In this document: positions 1 through 5,486 of the stretch, piece after piece
How positions within the stretch are numbered: the first letter of the stretch is position 1
How the letters are laid out: each line of letters starts with the position of its first letter
Assembly: GCA_903970355.1 (NCBI GenBank)
Contig: CAJCIF010000322.1
Span: forward strand, 1 to 8,961
DNA length: 8,961 nt
DNA from: Actinomycetota bacterium
Lineage (GTDB): Bacteria; Cyanobacteriota; Vampirovibrionia; Obscuribacterales; Obscuribacteraceae
Direction: 5' to 3'
Notes under the pieces: generated by a model
Databases searched by the model: none
What the model saw: the letters and a program-made list of their open reading frames with translations, nothing else
Told to the model about the DNA's origin: nothing
Made by a program: the position numbers and the translations under genes

Positions 1-631
1 CCATTCCTTCTTTCACTTTGTCGACAGATATCACGTTGGCAAAGGCTATCGTTTTGATTTTGAATTTGTCGGCAAGCCCCTGGCACATTTTGATTTCCAT
101 TGGTGCATCTGCAACCATGATCATCTCGGGGTTTCCAAAATTGCTATATACGTATTCGAAATGCTTTTCACCTTTGCTAATCGTGGGCCGTTTGCCGAGT
201 GATTCTTTCAGCAAATGCGATATTTCTTGAGCCTGGGTTCCCTTCAACCAAGTGTCCAATACTTCCTGCTCAACGGCAGATGTGATGAAATGAATACAAC
301 CAGCAGATTTCAATTCCTCTAATAGTCCAACCATGCCTGGAAAGTAGCGGCAATATCTTCCCGCTCTTGGAGCCAGTTCGTTGTAATAGGAAGTGGCACC
401 CTCAATATCTTTCACAGCCGGCTCGCGTTCCTCATTGAAAAGGCGAATCTTTTCTGCGCAAGAATAACCGGAACGGTCGAAACCAAATTGGACAAGCGCT
501 GTGAAATTTATTTCCTCACGAGCGATTGGATCTGCATACAACCAGTAAGCAAAAGCGAAAGCGACAGCATTCATGTGCATGCGTTCAATCAAGACACCAT
601 CGCGAATCCAGAGTACAGCAGGTTTGCTCAT
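1..631 (-). CDS. HAD-superfamily hydrolase-like protein lacking the nucleophilic Asp (3' end beyond window)
   Basis: An open frame of 210 codons runs from an ATG at 631-629 off the left edge, so the C-terminus is missing. The start overlaps the stop of the upstream ureohydrolase gene as ATGA, and GAGGT (637-641) sits 5 bases before it, so coupled translation is likely. The fold is recognisable as a phosphoglycolate-phosphatase-type HAD protein. The motif I region is VLWIRDGVL (residues 6-14); an FPGMVGLLEELKSAG stretch (97-111) matches the usual cap/core junction; motif II is FITSA (115-119); the motif III Lys is about K153; motif IV is VADAPME (173-179). The family motif is DxDGT/V: here the first Asp, the nucleophile that is phosphorylated, is Ile9, while the general acid/base Asp11 remains. 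The second acidic residue of motif IV is Glu179. Known HAD chemistry needs the first Asp, so phosphatase activity is doubtful; a binding or regulatory role is inference. No substrate can be assigned. Confidence 0.8.
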   Translation of the reverse strand, partial: MSKPAVLWIRDGVLIERMHMNAVAFAFAYWLYADPIAREEINFTALVQFGFDRSGYSCAEKIRLFNEEREPAVKDIEGATSYYNELAPRAGRYCRYFPGMVGLLEELKSAGCIHFITSAVEQEVLDTWLKGTQAQEISHLLKESLGKRPTISKGEKHFEYVYSNFGNPEMIMVADAPMEIKMCQGLADKFKIKTIAFANVISVDKVKEGM

Positions 632-1746
632 TTGCTACCTCTTTCACATACGTTCGCTTCGTCTTTACCAAGGCTAGGCACTTGGTTAGACGAATAGTCT
701 TCCCTTGCTTTCAAATATGTCACCACCATAAGTGTGAGAATCTTGCCAACTCGCCTGCTTCCGTCATCAGTAACGCATTTTGGTGCGCCTTCGGACAAAT
801 GGAGATAACGTACATTCAAGCAAGCGGCAACAGCATGAATGTAATAGGCTGCCTGTTCAGGTGAAATCCCAAACGGCGTCATCGCACTGCTCGGAACATA
901 AGCTATGCCATCTATATCCAGCTCGCAGCCCACAAATTCTCCATCGGACAAATAATCGATCGCAGCCATCACTTCCTCTTCAAATGCAGATTCTTGCCGT
1001 ACAGCAAAATCCTCATAATGAAAGTAGCGAAAATCTGCTTCGTCCAATCGGGTGAGCATATCTTCTGAATTGTAGTTTTCATGTAAGCCAAGGACACAAT
1101 ACTTTTTCAACAGGCCCGCTTCGTGAGCATAGGTGAAGGCGTTGCCGCTGTGTCGTCCTTCGATAATCCGGAAATCAGCGTGAGGATCACAGTTAACTAC
1201 CGAAAACCTGGTTCCAGCGCGCTGTTCATTAAAAGCTTCTGCCAGCCCCTTAAGGGTTGGAAAGGAATTGTTGTTGCCACCACCGATGACAATCGGCTCA
1301 AAGCCTGCCTTTGCAATTTCGCAGATGATGGGGACGACACGTTCGTCGACTCGAGCACACAATGTTCTCATTTCGTCGATTTGCGACGGCTTTAGTTCGT
1401 TCGCTTCTTTTATAAGGTCGGTAAGTGCTACATTGCCAATCAGGCAAAGCTTGTCGTATTCAAAGAAACGATTGGCTTGCACATTGAGGAAATATTTGAG
1501 AAAAGCTTCCGGTGCTTCATCTGCTCCGGGTCGCCCTAAATTAGCGCGGGGTCCGATATCTTCTGGTATGAGGATAATTGCGTAACGGACACCAGATTTT
1601 TTCAGGTCCGCCAGACTTTTTGCGAACTTGTTTGGATCGGTTGAACCGAGCAGTTTAAGACTCTGTCCTGCTTTCGTTTCGCCAGCCCGCTTAGAGACAT
1701 AGGTCTCCAGTCTGGCTTGATCGAAAATGTCGATGTCGAGTTTCAT
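628..1746 (-). CDS. Ureohydrolase (arginase/agmatinase/formimidoylglutamase-like) with one metal-ligand His replaced by Asn
   Basis: A 372-residue protein of the ureohydrolase superfamily, most like the formimidoylglutamase-type proteins of Bacteroidetes in its EGRHSGN (196-202), GLHENYNS (220-227), SSAMTPFG (286-293) and LSEGAP (317-322) segments. Family members hydrolyse guanidino or formimino groups with two Mn ions in the cytoplasm. Expected ligand motifs are GG(D/G)H, DxHxD and DxD. Here DPHAD (D187, H189, D191) and LDID (D277, D279) are intact, but the first reads GGGNNNS, placing Asn158 where the ligand His belongs. The N-terminal 60 residues and acidic middle are unremarkable. The start ATG is preceded by only a weak GGGA about nine bases upstream. 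It is the first gene of a two-gene unit with the HAD-like gene, which overlaps it by 4 bases. The Asn may weaken one metal site or mark a changed function; which substrate it uses, if any, cannot be told from the sequence. Family assignment is firm, activity is not. Confidence 0.85.
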   Translation of the reverse strand: MKLDIDIFDQARLETYVSKRAGETKAGQSLKLLGSTDPNKFAKSLADLKKSGVRYAIILIPEDIGPRANLGRPGADEAPEAFLKYFLNVQANRFFEYDKLCLIGNVALTDLIKEANELKPSQIDEMRTLCARVDERVVPIICEIAKAGFEPIVIGGGNNNSFPTLKGLAEAFNEQRAGTRFSVVNCDPHADFRIIEGRHSGNAFTYAHEAGLLKKYCVLGLHENYNSEDMLTRLDEADFRYFHYEDFAVRQESAFEEEVMAAIDYLSDGEFVGCELDIDGIAYVPSSAMTPFGISPEQAAYYIHAVAACLNVRYLHLSEGAPKCVTDDGSRRVGKILTLMVVTYLKAREDYSSNQVPSLGKDEANVCERGSK

Positions 1747-1772
1747 AAAGCAAATTCCCAGGATCTCATAGA

Positions 1773-1802
1773 ACTATAATCTCTACAGGTTCTATTTGTC
1801 CG
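1773..1802 (-). promoter_or_regulatory. Candidate sigma-70-type promoter of the ureohydrolase-HAD pair
   Basis: Read on the minus strand, CGGACA (1797-1802, 4 of 6 to TTGACA) lies 18 bases before TATAGT (1773-1778, 5 of 6 to TATAAT). Transcription would begin about 20 bases before the ATG at 1746. The 96-base gap after queA has no obvious terminator, so read-through from queA is also possible. Confidence 0.35.
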
Positions 1803-1808
1803 TAGAGA
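1780..1808. repeat. Inverted repeat inside the candidate ureohydrolase promoter
   Basis: TCTCTAC at 1780-1786 is the exact complement of GTAGAGA at 1802-1808, giving 7-base arms around a 15-base centre. It fills the spacer between the proposed -10 and -35 boxes and touches the -35. There is no U-tract after it on the minus strand, so an operator is more likely than a terminator. Function is inferred. Confidence 0.4.
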
Positions 1809-1842
1809 GAGCTTTAGAACTTATCAATCAGGCGGTCAAGAG

Positions 1843-2997
1843 CTAAATAATGAGCATGGCGTCGCCATAACTGTAAAAACGATATTCTTTACTTACCGCC
1901 TCGCGATAGGCATTCAGCACAGCTTCCCGACCCACAAATGCGGATACCAAGACAAGCAGGCTTGATTTGCTCAAATGGAAGTTTGTGATTAATCCATCAA
2001 CAATCCGGAATTTATAGCCCGGTTGAATATACAGGGATGTGGCACCGTTATCGGTGGCAACTATTTCATTGCCGGTGCCAGAAGATTCCAGAGCTCGACA
2101 AGATGTTGTTCCGACAGCTACCACTCTCCGGCCTTCTTTCTTAGCCTTGTTAATGACTTCAGCTGAGGCTTTAGATATGGAGTAGCGCTCGGATTCAATT
2201 GTGTGTTCGGTAACAGATCCGGTGATAGGCTTGAACGTTCCAGGTCCGACATGAAGGGTAATGCGAATCACTTCATTACCTCTTGATTCGAGTTCCTGGA
2301 GTACATCTTTTGAAAAATGCAAGCCGGCAGTGGGAGCGGCTACGGCACCAGGCTCCTTTGCATAAACGGTTTGATACCGGCCTAGATCGTCAGCTCTTGC
2401 TACTTCATCTTCAGTGAAAGTACCCTCCTCTTCTGAATCTTCTTCAAGGAGTTTGTGCATTTCCGTTCGAGAATATTCCTTTCGTAAAATATAGGGCGGT
2501 AAAGGCGCATAGCCAACTTCCTTCAGAATTTCAAATACGCGATTGGCGGATGCAAGATCCAATAAAAGACGCTTTTGACCGTCTTCATCCAAATAGATGT
2601 CCGCTACTTTGACTTCATGCTTGTGGCTGCCACCTAACAAGGTGAGCGTCTCTCCGGCGTGCAACCGCTTCAATGGTGAGCCGATTGCTTGCCAGAGCGA
2701 TGGTTTAACAGCATCTGGTTTAATGAGCAACAATTTGATAATGCCGCCCGATTCTCTTTGGGCAACAAGGCGCGCCGGGATGACTCGAGTGTCATTAACG
2801 ACAATGAGATCAGATGGTTTCAATAAACTGGGCAGATCTTTAAAAACGTGATGTGAGAAGGCTTTTGTGCCGCAATTCAAATAAAGCAAGCGAGATTCAT
2901 GTCTTACACCTAAGGGATGTTGGGCGATTAATCGCTCGGGAAGATCGTAGGCAAAATCCTCAAGTTCAAGCTCTTCTTTATTGTCTGTCTCAACCAT
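1843..2997 (-). CDS. queA: tRNA preQ1(34) S-adenosylmethionine ribosyltransferase-isomerase
   Basis: QueA transfers and isomerises the ribosyl group of S-adenosylmethionine onto 7-aminomethyl-7-deazaguanine at the wobble position of tRNAs for Asn, Asp, His and Tyr. The product is epoxyqueuosine, one step before queuosine. Family hallmarks are in order: AYDLPERLIAQHP (16-28), VVNDTRVIPARL (66-77), YQTVYAKEPGAVAAPTAG (208-225), HVGPGTFKPI (249-258), VGTTSCRALES (295-305), TNFHLSKSSLLVLVSAF (338-354) and YRFYSYGDAM (372-381). At 384 residues it is longer than the usual 340-355. Most of the excess is an acidic insertion between PPYI (167-170) and RYQTVY: 37 residues separate PPYI from YQTVY, against about 11 in the E. 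coli enzyme. There is also a short acidic N-terminal extension. No alternative start is available near the N-terminus, and only a weak ribosome site (AGAG) precedes the ATG. The gene starts 17 bases after the dps terminator. Assignment is secure. Confidence 0.97.
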   Translation of the reverse strand: MVETDNKEELELEDFAYDLPERLIAQHPLGVRHESRLLYLNCGTKAFSHHVFKDLPSLLKPSDLIVVNDTRVIPARLVAQRESGGIIKLLLIKPDAVKPSLWQAIGSPLKRLHAGETLTLLGGSHKHEVKVADIYLDEDGQKRLLLDLASANRVFEILKEVGYAPLPPYILRKEYSRTEMHKLLEEDSEEEGTFTEDEVARADDLGRYQTVYAKEPGAVAAPTAGLHFSKDVLQELESRGNEVIRITLHVGPGTFKPITGSVTEHTIESERYSISKASAEVINKAKKEGRRVVAVGTTSCRALESSGTGNEIVATDNGATSLYIQPGYKFRIVDGLITNFHLSKSSLLVLVSAFVGREAVLNAYREAVSKEYRFYSYGDAMLII

Positions 2998-3014
2998 GAT
3001 TTATGCTCTAGAAG

Positions 3015-3043
3015 AAAAAGCCCCAGTAAAACCGGGGCTTTTT
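3015..3043 (-). terminator. Rho-independent terminator of dps (possibly bidirectional)
   Basis: AAAAAGCCCC (3015-3024) pairs perfectly with GGGGCTTTTT (3034-3043) around a 9-base loop. On the minus strand this is a GC-rich hairpin ending in a run of T, 18 bases after the dps stop codon. It is symmetrical and could act in both directions, though no plus-strand gene approaches it. Only 17 bases separate it from the queA start. Confidence 0.9.
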
Positions 3044-3061
3044 GGAACTGCGAACGTGTGT

Positions 3062-3562
3062 TTAGTGTTGAAGGTGCGCTTCAATAAACCAAAGTTTGGT
3101 GTCAACCGCTCTGGAAATTTCCGTGTACAAATCAGCAGTGGTTGGTTCTTCGAGATTGTCCGCCTTTTCGATTCCTTCACGCACGTGCTTGGCATAGGCA
3201 GCCAGGCGCTCGGTGACTGCTTTCAAATGTTCTTGCTCACTGAGTGGAAGACTAGGATATTCAGGCAGTATGGAACCAGACGCAGAGTTGCGTACTGTAC
3301 CGTGAGCGATACCACTGATGGTGGTGATCCGCTCAGCGATCAAATCGATAAATTCGAAAATAGCGCTTGCGGAGTCATCAAAAAGGAGGTGGAGTTGATA
3401 AAAATTGGGTCCTTTAATATTCCAATGAGCCTGTTTTAGTTGGCTGTACAAATCAAGGGTCGTTGCCAGGCTCTTATTGAGCAGTTCAACCAATTGTTCG
3501 CGGGTAGATTCCGGAATATCAATGTGGGTTGGATATAAGTGTTTTTCTGTCTTGGTGGGCAT
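3062..3562 (-). CDS. dps: Dps-family DNA-protection / iron-storage ferritin-like protein
   Basis: A 166-residue Dps protein. The family assembles as a 12-subunit shell that oxidises Fe(II) with hydrogen peroxide, stores the iron and, in many members, coats DNA during starvation or oxidative stress. The shared ferroxidase site between subunits is complete at the expected spacing: His46 (in HWNIKG), His58 and Asp62 (in LHLLFDD), and Asp73 and Glu77 (in DLIAER). The N-terminus has a few lysines and histidines (MPTKTEKHLYPTH) but is not strongly basic, so DNA binding is uncertain. The start is supported by TTGGAG with GGAG 8 bases before the ATG. It appears monocistronic: it has its own upstream region and ends in a strong terminator. 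Dps genes are typically controlled by peroxide or stationary-phase regulators; a paired direct repeat at its promoter is a possible site. Confidence 0.96.
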   Translation of the reverse strand: MPTKTEKHLYPTHIDIPESTREQLVELLNKSLATTLDLYSQLKQAHWNIKGPNFYQLHLLFDDSASAIFEFIDLIAERITTISGIAHGTVRNSASGSILPEYPSLPLSEQEHLKAVTERLAAYAKHVREGIEKADNLEEPTTADLYTEISRAVDTKLWFIEAHLQH

Positions 3563-3578
3563 TTGCGTTTCTCCAAGC

Positions 3579-3608
3579 TATATTCTGAGTTGGGCTTTTG
3601 TATATTCT
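3579..3608. repeat. Two direct copies of an 8-mer, 22 bp apart, in front of dps
   Basis: TATATTCT occurs at 3579-3586 and 3601-3608 (AGAATATA on the dps-coding strand). The 22-base period is close to two helical turns. The distal copy overlaps the proposed -10 box and the proximal copy lies in the leader, a position suited to a repressor. That role is inference. Confidence 0.4.
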
Positions 3609-3628
3609 ATCCCGTTTAACCCAGCCAA
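3599..3628 (-). promoter_or_regulatory. Candidate dps promoter
   Basis: On the minus strand TTGGCT (3623-3628) and TATACA (3599-3604) are separated by 18 bases; each matches 4 of 6 consensus positions. A start near 3592 would leave a leader of about 30 bases containing the dps ribosome site. The match is moderate and a non-sigma-70 factor is possible for this stress gene. Confidence 0.35.
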
Positions 3629-3742
3629 AAGCATGAAGAAAATTGGAACGATCGACTAGAAATCAGCCCTACCCAGAGATTGCCAAGAACCATGGTTATC
3701 ATGTGACGCTTCAGAGACACTTTTCCAAATCCACTATTAGTA

Positions 3743-3780
3743 ATAGTTTTCGCAAGTAGTCATAGTTTCCGCAAGCAGCC
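3743..3780. repeat. Tandem duplication of 19 bp
   Basis: Two adjacent 19-base units (3743-3761 and 3762-3780) match at 16 of 19 positions; all three differences are T to C. Each has the core ATAGTTT(T/C)CGCAAG. A short AGCCC/GGGCT stem follows at 3777-3791 but carries no U-tract. Confidence 0.75.
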
Positions 3781-3874
3781 CGAAAGGGGCTCCCCAAAAC
3801 AGTTTCAACTAGGTGTCCGAAGTCTGGATCAAATTCGGGCAGGTAGTCGTTGTGAAAAAAGAGGGAGGTAGGAC

Positions 3875-3980
3875 GCTGACGGTCGGAAAATTTGCTGACA
3901 CGGACGAAGGTTTTGCTGACACGGAACGAAGGTTTTGCTGACACGGACGAAGGTTTTTTCTGACACGGACGAAAAGTTAA
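3875..3980. repeat. Minisatellite of about four 21-22 bp units plus degenerate flanks
   Basis: Consensus unit GCTGACACGGACGAAGGTTT plus one or two T. The best copies are at 3894-3914 (21 bp), 3915-3936 (22 bp, with one extra A) and 3937-3957 (21 bp). A diverged copy begins around 3958, a more degenerate one is at 3875-3893, and a trace (CGCGGAACGAC) continues past 3980. Adjacent full copies are nearly identical, implying recent expansion or repeated gene conversion. The uneven unit length argues against a coding role. Confidence 0.9.
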
Positions 3981-4009
3981 GCCGGCGCGGAACGACAGCG
4001 GCGCTAGAG

Positions 4010-4035
4010 TTGCTTTCACTTGAAGCAGAAAGCAA
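4010..4035. repeat. Perfect 8 bp inverted repeat between the MshEN-type gene and the minisatellite
   Basis: TTGCTTTC (4010-4017) and GAAAGCAA (4028-4035) are exact complements around a 10-base loop. It begins about 35 bases downstream of the MshEN-type stop codon. On the minus strand no T run follows, so it is at most a weak transcript-end or RNA-stabilising structure. Confidence 0.5.
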
Positions 4036-4061
4036 GTCACTTTAATGTCACCAGTGGCAGT

Positions 4062-4079
4062 GGCAAGCTACTACTTGCC
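4062..4079 (-). other. Stem-loop spanning the stop codon of the MshEN-type gene
   Basis: GGCAAG (4062-4067) and CTTGCC (4074-4079) form a perfect 6 bp stem, with the TAG stop codon (4071-4073) in the 6-base loop. No U-tract follows in the direction of transcription, so it is not a standard terminator. Confidence 0.35.
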
Positions 4080-4373
4080 GCCTTCTTTCTTCTGGGCTTT
4101 GATCATCTCAGTCAACGAATCGATAATGACCTGGTCTGTCTTATGCTGCCAGTCTAAGGCCGTGAGTAAATCGGTACGGGACATAATGCCTTTGGACAAA
4201 ATCAATTCACCAAGGGGCATGCCCGAGTTCTCTTGCTGCTTTATGAGATCCTCTAGTTGGTGGAGAGAGATCTTGCCTTGCTTGAGAAGTATTTCACCCA
4301 GCTTTTCGGGGCGCGTCAATATTTCCCATTTTTCTTCATCCGACAGAGGCAAGCCTTTTTCTTCTTCCGCCAT
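4071..4373 (-). CDS. Stand-alone MshEN (GspE/PilB N-terminal type) domain protein, candidate c-di-GMP receptor
   Basis: A 100-residue soluble protein that is almost entirely one domain. Residues 24-47 (KLGEILLKQG...Q) and 53-76 (PLGELILSKG...Q) fit the 24-residue MshEN pattern: basic-Leu-Gly, two hydrophobics at positions 6-7, Gly at 10, Leu at 17, hydrophobic at 21, Gln at 24. The 5-residue spacer is exactly that of the tandem motif which binds cyclic di-GMP in MshE-type ATPases. Position 1 of the motif, often Arg, is Lys24 in the first and Pro53 in the second. The ATPase domain that normally follows is absent; instead a charged tail with a predicted helix (77-100) ends in KKEGGK. The ATG at 4373 is preferred to a GTG at 4382, because AAGGAA (4383-4388) is 9 bases from the ATG and touches the GTG. 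It lies 151 bases downstream of secF. Binding is inferred and the partner is unknown. Confidence 0.75.
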   Translation of the reverse strand: MAEEEKGLPLSDEEKWEILTRPEKLGEILLKQGKISLHQLEDLIKQQENSGMPLGELILSKGIMSRTDLLTALDWQHKTDQVIIDSLTEMIKAQKKEGGK

Positions 4374-4443
4374 CACACACACTTCCTTGAGAAAACTGAC
4401 ACTGCAAACGGTCCAATCAGGCGTCGAACTGCATCCCCGGAAC

Positions 4444-4477
4444 TACTCATTACAATTACTCATTACAATTACTCATT
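4444..4477. repeat. 13 bp direct repeat, 2.6 copies, at the promoter of the MshEN-type gene
   Basis: TACTCATTACAAT occurs perfectly at 4444-4456 and 4457-4469, with a partial third copy (TACTCATT) at 4470-4477. On the coding strand the array begins within the proposed -10 box and continues into the leader. Copies are identical, so copy number could vary by slippage. Confidence 0.85.
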
Positions 4478-4505
4478 CTATCCGACAGACCTCAAGAGCC
4501 GTCAA
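4475..4505 (-). promoter_or_regulatory. Candidate promoter for the MshEN-type gene
   Basis: On the minus strand TTGACG (4500-4505, 5 of 6) and TAGAAT (4475-4480, 5 of 6) are separated by 19 bases, slightly longer than ideal. Transcription would start near 4468 with a leader of about 95 bases. It sits immediately after the secF stop, so the gene may be expressed separately from secDF as well as by read-through. Confidence 0.4.
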
Positions 4506-4524
4506 ATTGCCAAAAGTTACTACT

Positions 4525-5481
4525 TTAAGCCGGTTTTTGTCGCGGTCTACCTTTGAGCTCGCGCCATAGTACCAGAAGGCAGCTAGCATTGAAAATAGAT
4601 GAGTACGTCCCGGAAATGATGCCAATAAGCATGGCAAGCACAAAATCGCGGGTTGTAACCCCTCCCAGTAAATAGAGAGAGGTGAGCGTGATGATAACCG
4701 TAAAGGACGTATAGATGGAACGGGCAAGCGTTTGATTGACGCTGTCATTAGCCACATCACCAAAAGTTTTCTTGAATTCCTTCCCGGTTTGCGGGTCTAC
4801 ACCTTTGCTACCAACGTATTTGGCGTTTTCTCTTATTCGGTCAAAAACGACAATCGTATCGTGCACTGAGAAACCGATCACAGTCAGAATGGCACTTATG
4901 AAGAGGCTGTCCACCTCCTTACCGAGCACAAGTCCAAGAATGGCAAAGATGCCGCAAAGAGCAAGGGCATCATGGAGCAAGGCAATGATGGCGCAAACGG
5001 CGTAATCCAACTTAAACGTCCATGAGATATAGAGAATCATCATGGCGAAAGTGATGGTTAGTGCCACCAGACCATTGGCGAGCAATTCCGGACCAACGGT
5101 TGCGCTCACTTTGTCTACCGATAAGACTTTGAAAGGTCCTAGTTTCTGAGTGAGCTCATCGTCGAGTTGACGCTTTTCGTTTTCATTGTCAATTGCGCGC
5201 GTGCGCATTACGACAACATTGCCACCAGCAATAGTAGCAAGTTGCACTTGCGAACCGGGGAAATTCCTGGCTGCAAGAATGTTACGAACAGCATCGAGAT
5301 CAGGCGGAGCCTTGCTCTCAAATTGATATTGCAAAATCGAACCGCCGGTAAAGTCTATACCCGGTTTGAGCGGCGCATGAAATTGCATGAGGCAACCGAT
5401 GATACCGATAAGGCCAGGCACCAAAATCGCAAGAGAAATGCCGAACCAGAGCCAGCGATACTTAACAAGATCTATACGCAC
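4525..5481 (-). CDS. secF: Protein translocase subunit SecF
   Basis: SecF joins SecD to form the proton-driven complex that pulls secreted proteins through SecYEG on the outer side of the inner membrane. The 318-residue protein shows a first membrane segment (about 11-31), the FTGG motif (44-47) at the start of the periplasmic P1-like region, TVGPELLANGLVAL (128-141) leading into the second membrane segment, the conserved HDTIVVFDRIREN stretch (207-219), and VNQTLARSIYTS (248-259) before the last two membrane segments; six membrane segments in all. It starts with GTG. A strong AGGAGG (5492-5497), embedded in the last codons of secD, lies 10 bases upstream. The gap to the secD stop is only 5 bases, so the two are co-transcribed and probably translationally coupled. 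The C-terminus is short and basic (KGRPRQKPA). Length and motif order are typical. Confidence 0.97.
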   Translation of the reverse strand: MRIDLVKYRWLWFGISLAILVPGLIGIIGCLMQFHAPLKPGIDFTGGSILQYQFESKAPPDLDAVRNILAARNFPGSQVQLATIAGGNVVVMRTRAIDNENEKRQLDDELTQKLGPFKVLSVDKVSATVGPELLANGLVALTITFAMMILYISWTFKLDYAVCAIIALLHDALALCGIFAILGLVLGKEVDSLFISAILTVIGFSVHDTIVVFDRIRENAKYVGSKGVDPQTGKEFKKTFGDVANDSVNQTLARSIYTSFTVIITLTSLYLLGGVTTRDFVLAMLIGIISGTYSSIFNASCLLVLWRELKGRPRQKPA

Positions 5482-5486
5482 CTTAC

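Larger units (their letters stand above)
3629..4070. other. Long intergenic region with repeats and no supported gene
   Basis: Between the MshEN-type gene and the dps promoter there are about 440 bases without a credible gene. The minus-strand open frames here (109 codons with a GTG start, and 68 codons) are built largely on a 21-22 bp repeat whose unit length changes, so the reading frame shifts between copies. They have no good ribosome site and no recognisable protein character. The region holds an inverted repeat at 4010-4035, the minisatellite at 3875-3980 and a 19 bp tandem duplication at 3743-3780. I see no tRNA or known RNA family and no clear intrinsic terminator with a U-tract. Confidence 0.6.

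Noticed and set aside
2981..3439. Plus-strand open frame of 152 codons across dps
   Set aside because: It lies opposite dps, whose ferroxidase residues are all intact; the predicted product has no family features.
3777..3791. AGCCC-loop-GGGCT stem as a terminator
   Set aside because: No U-tract on either strand and no gene end close by.
3875..3980. CRISPR array
   Set aside because: Units are directly adjacent with no unique spacers, so this is a tandem minisatellite.
3711..4040. Minus-strand open frame of 109 codons (and one of 68 codons at 3829-4035) containing KTFVRVS-like heptads
   Set aside because: The heptads come from the 21 bp repeat, but one unit has 22 bp so the frame changes between copies. 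GTG start without a ribosome site in the 109-codon frame; no recognisable domain.
4374..4382. GTG at 4382 as start of the MshEN-type gene
   Set aside because: The Shine-Dalgarno-like AAGGAA touches this codon; it is correctly spaced for the ATG at 4373.
4045..4569. Plus-strand open frame of 174 codons opposite the MshEN-type gene
   Set aside because: Shadow of the minus-strand gene and spacer; includes the 13 bp repeats and shows no domain character.
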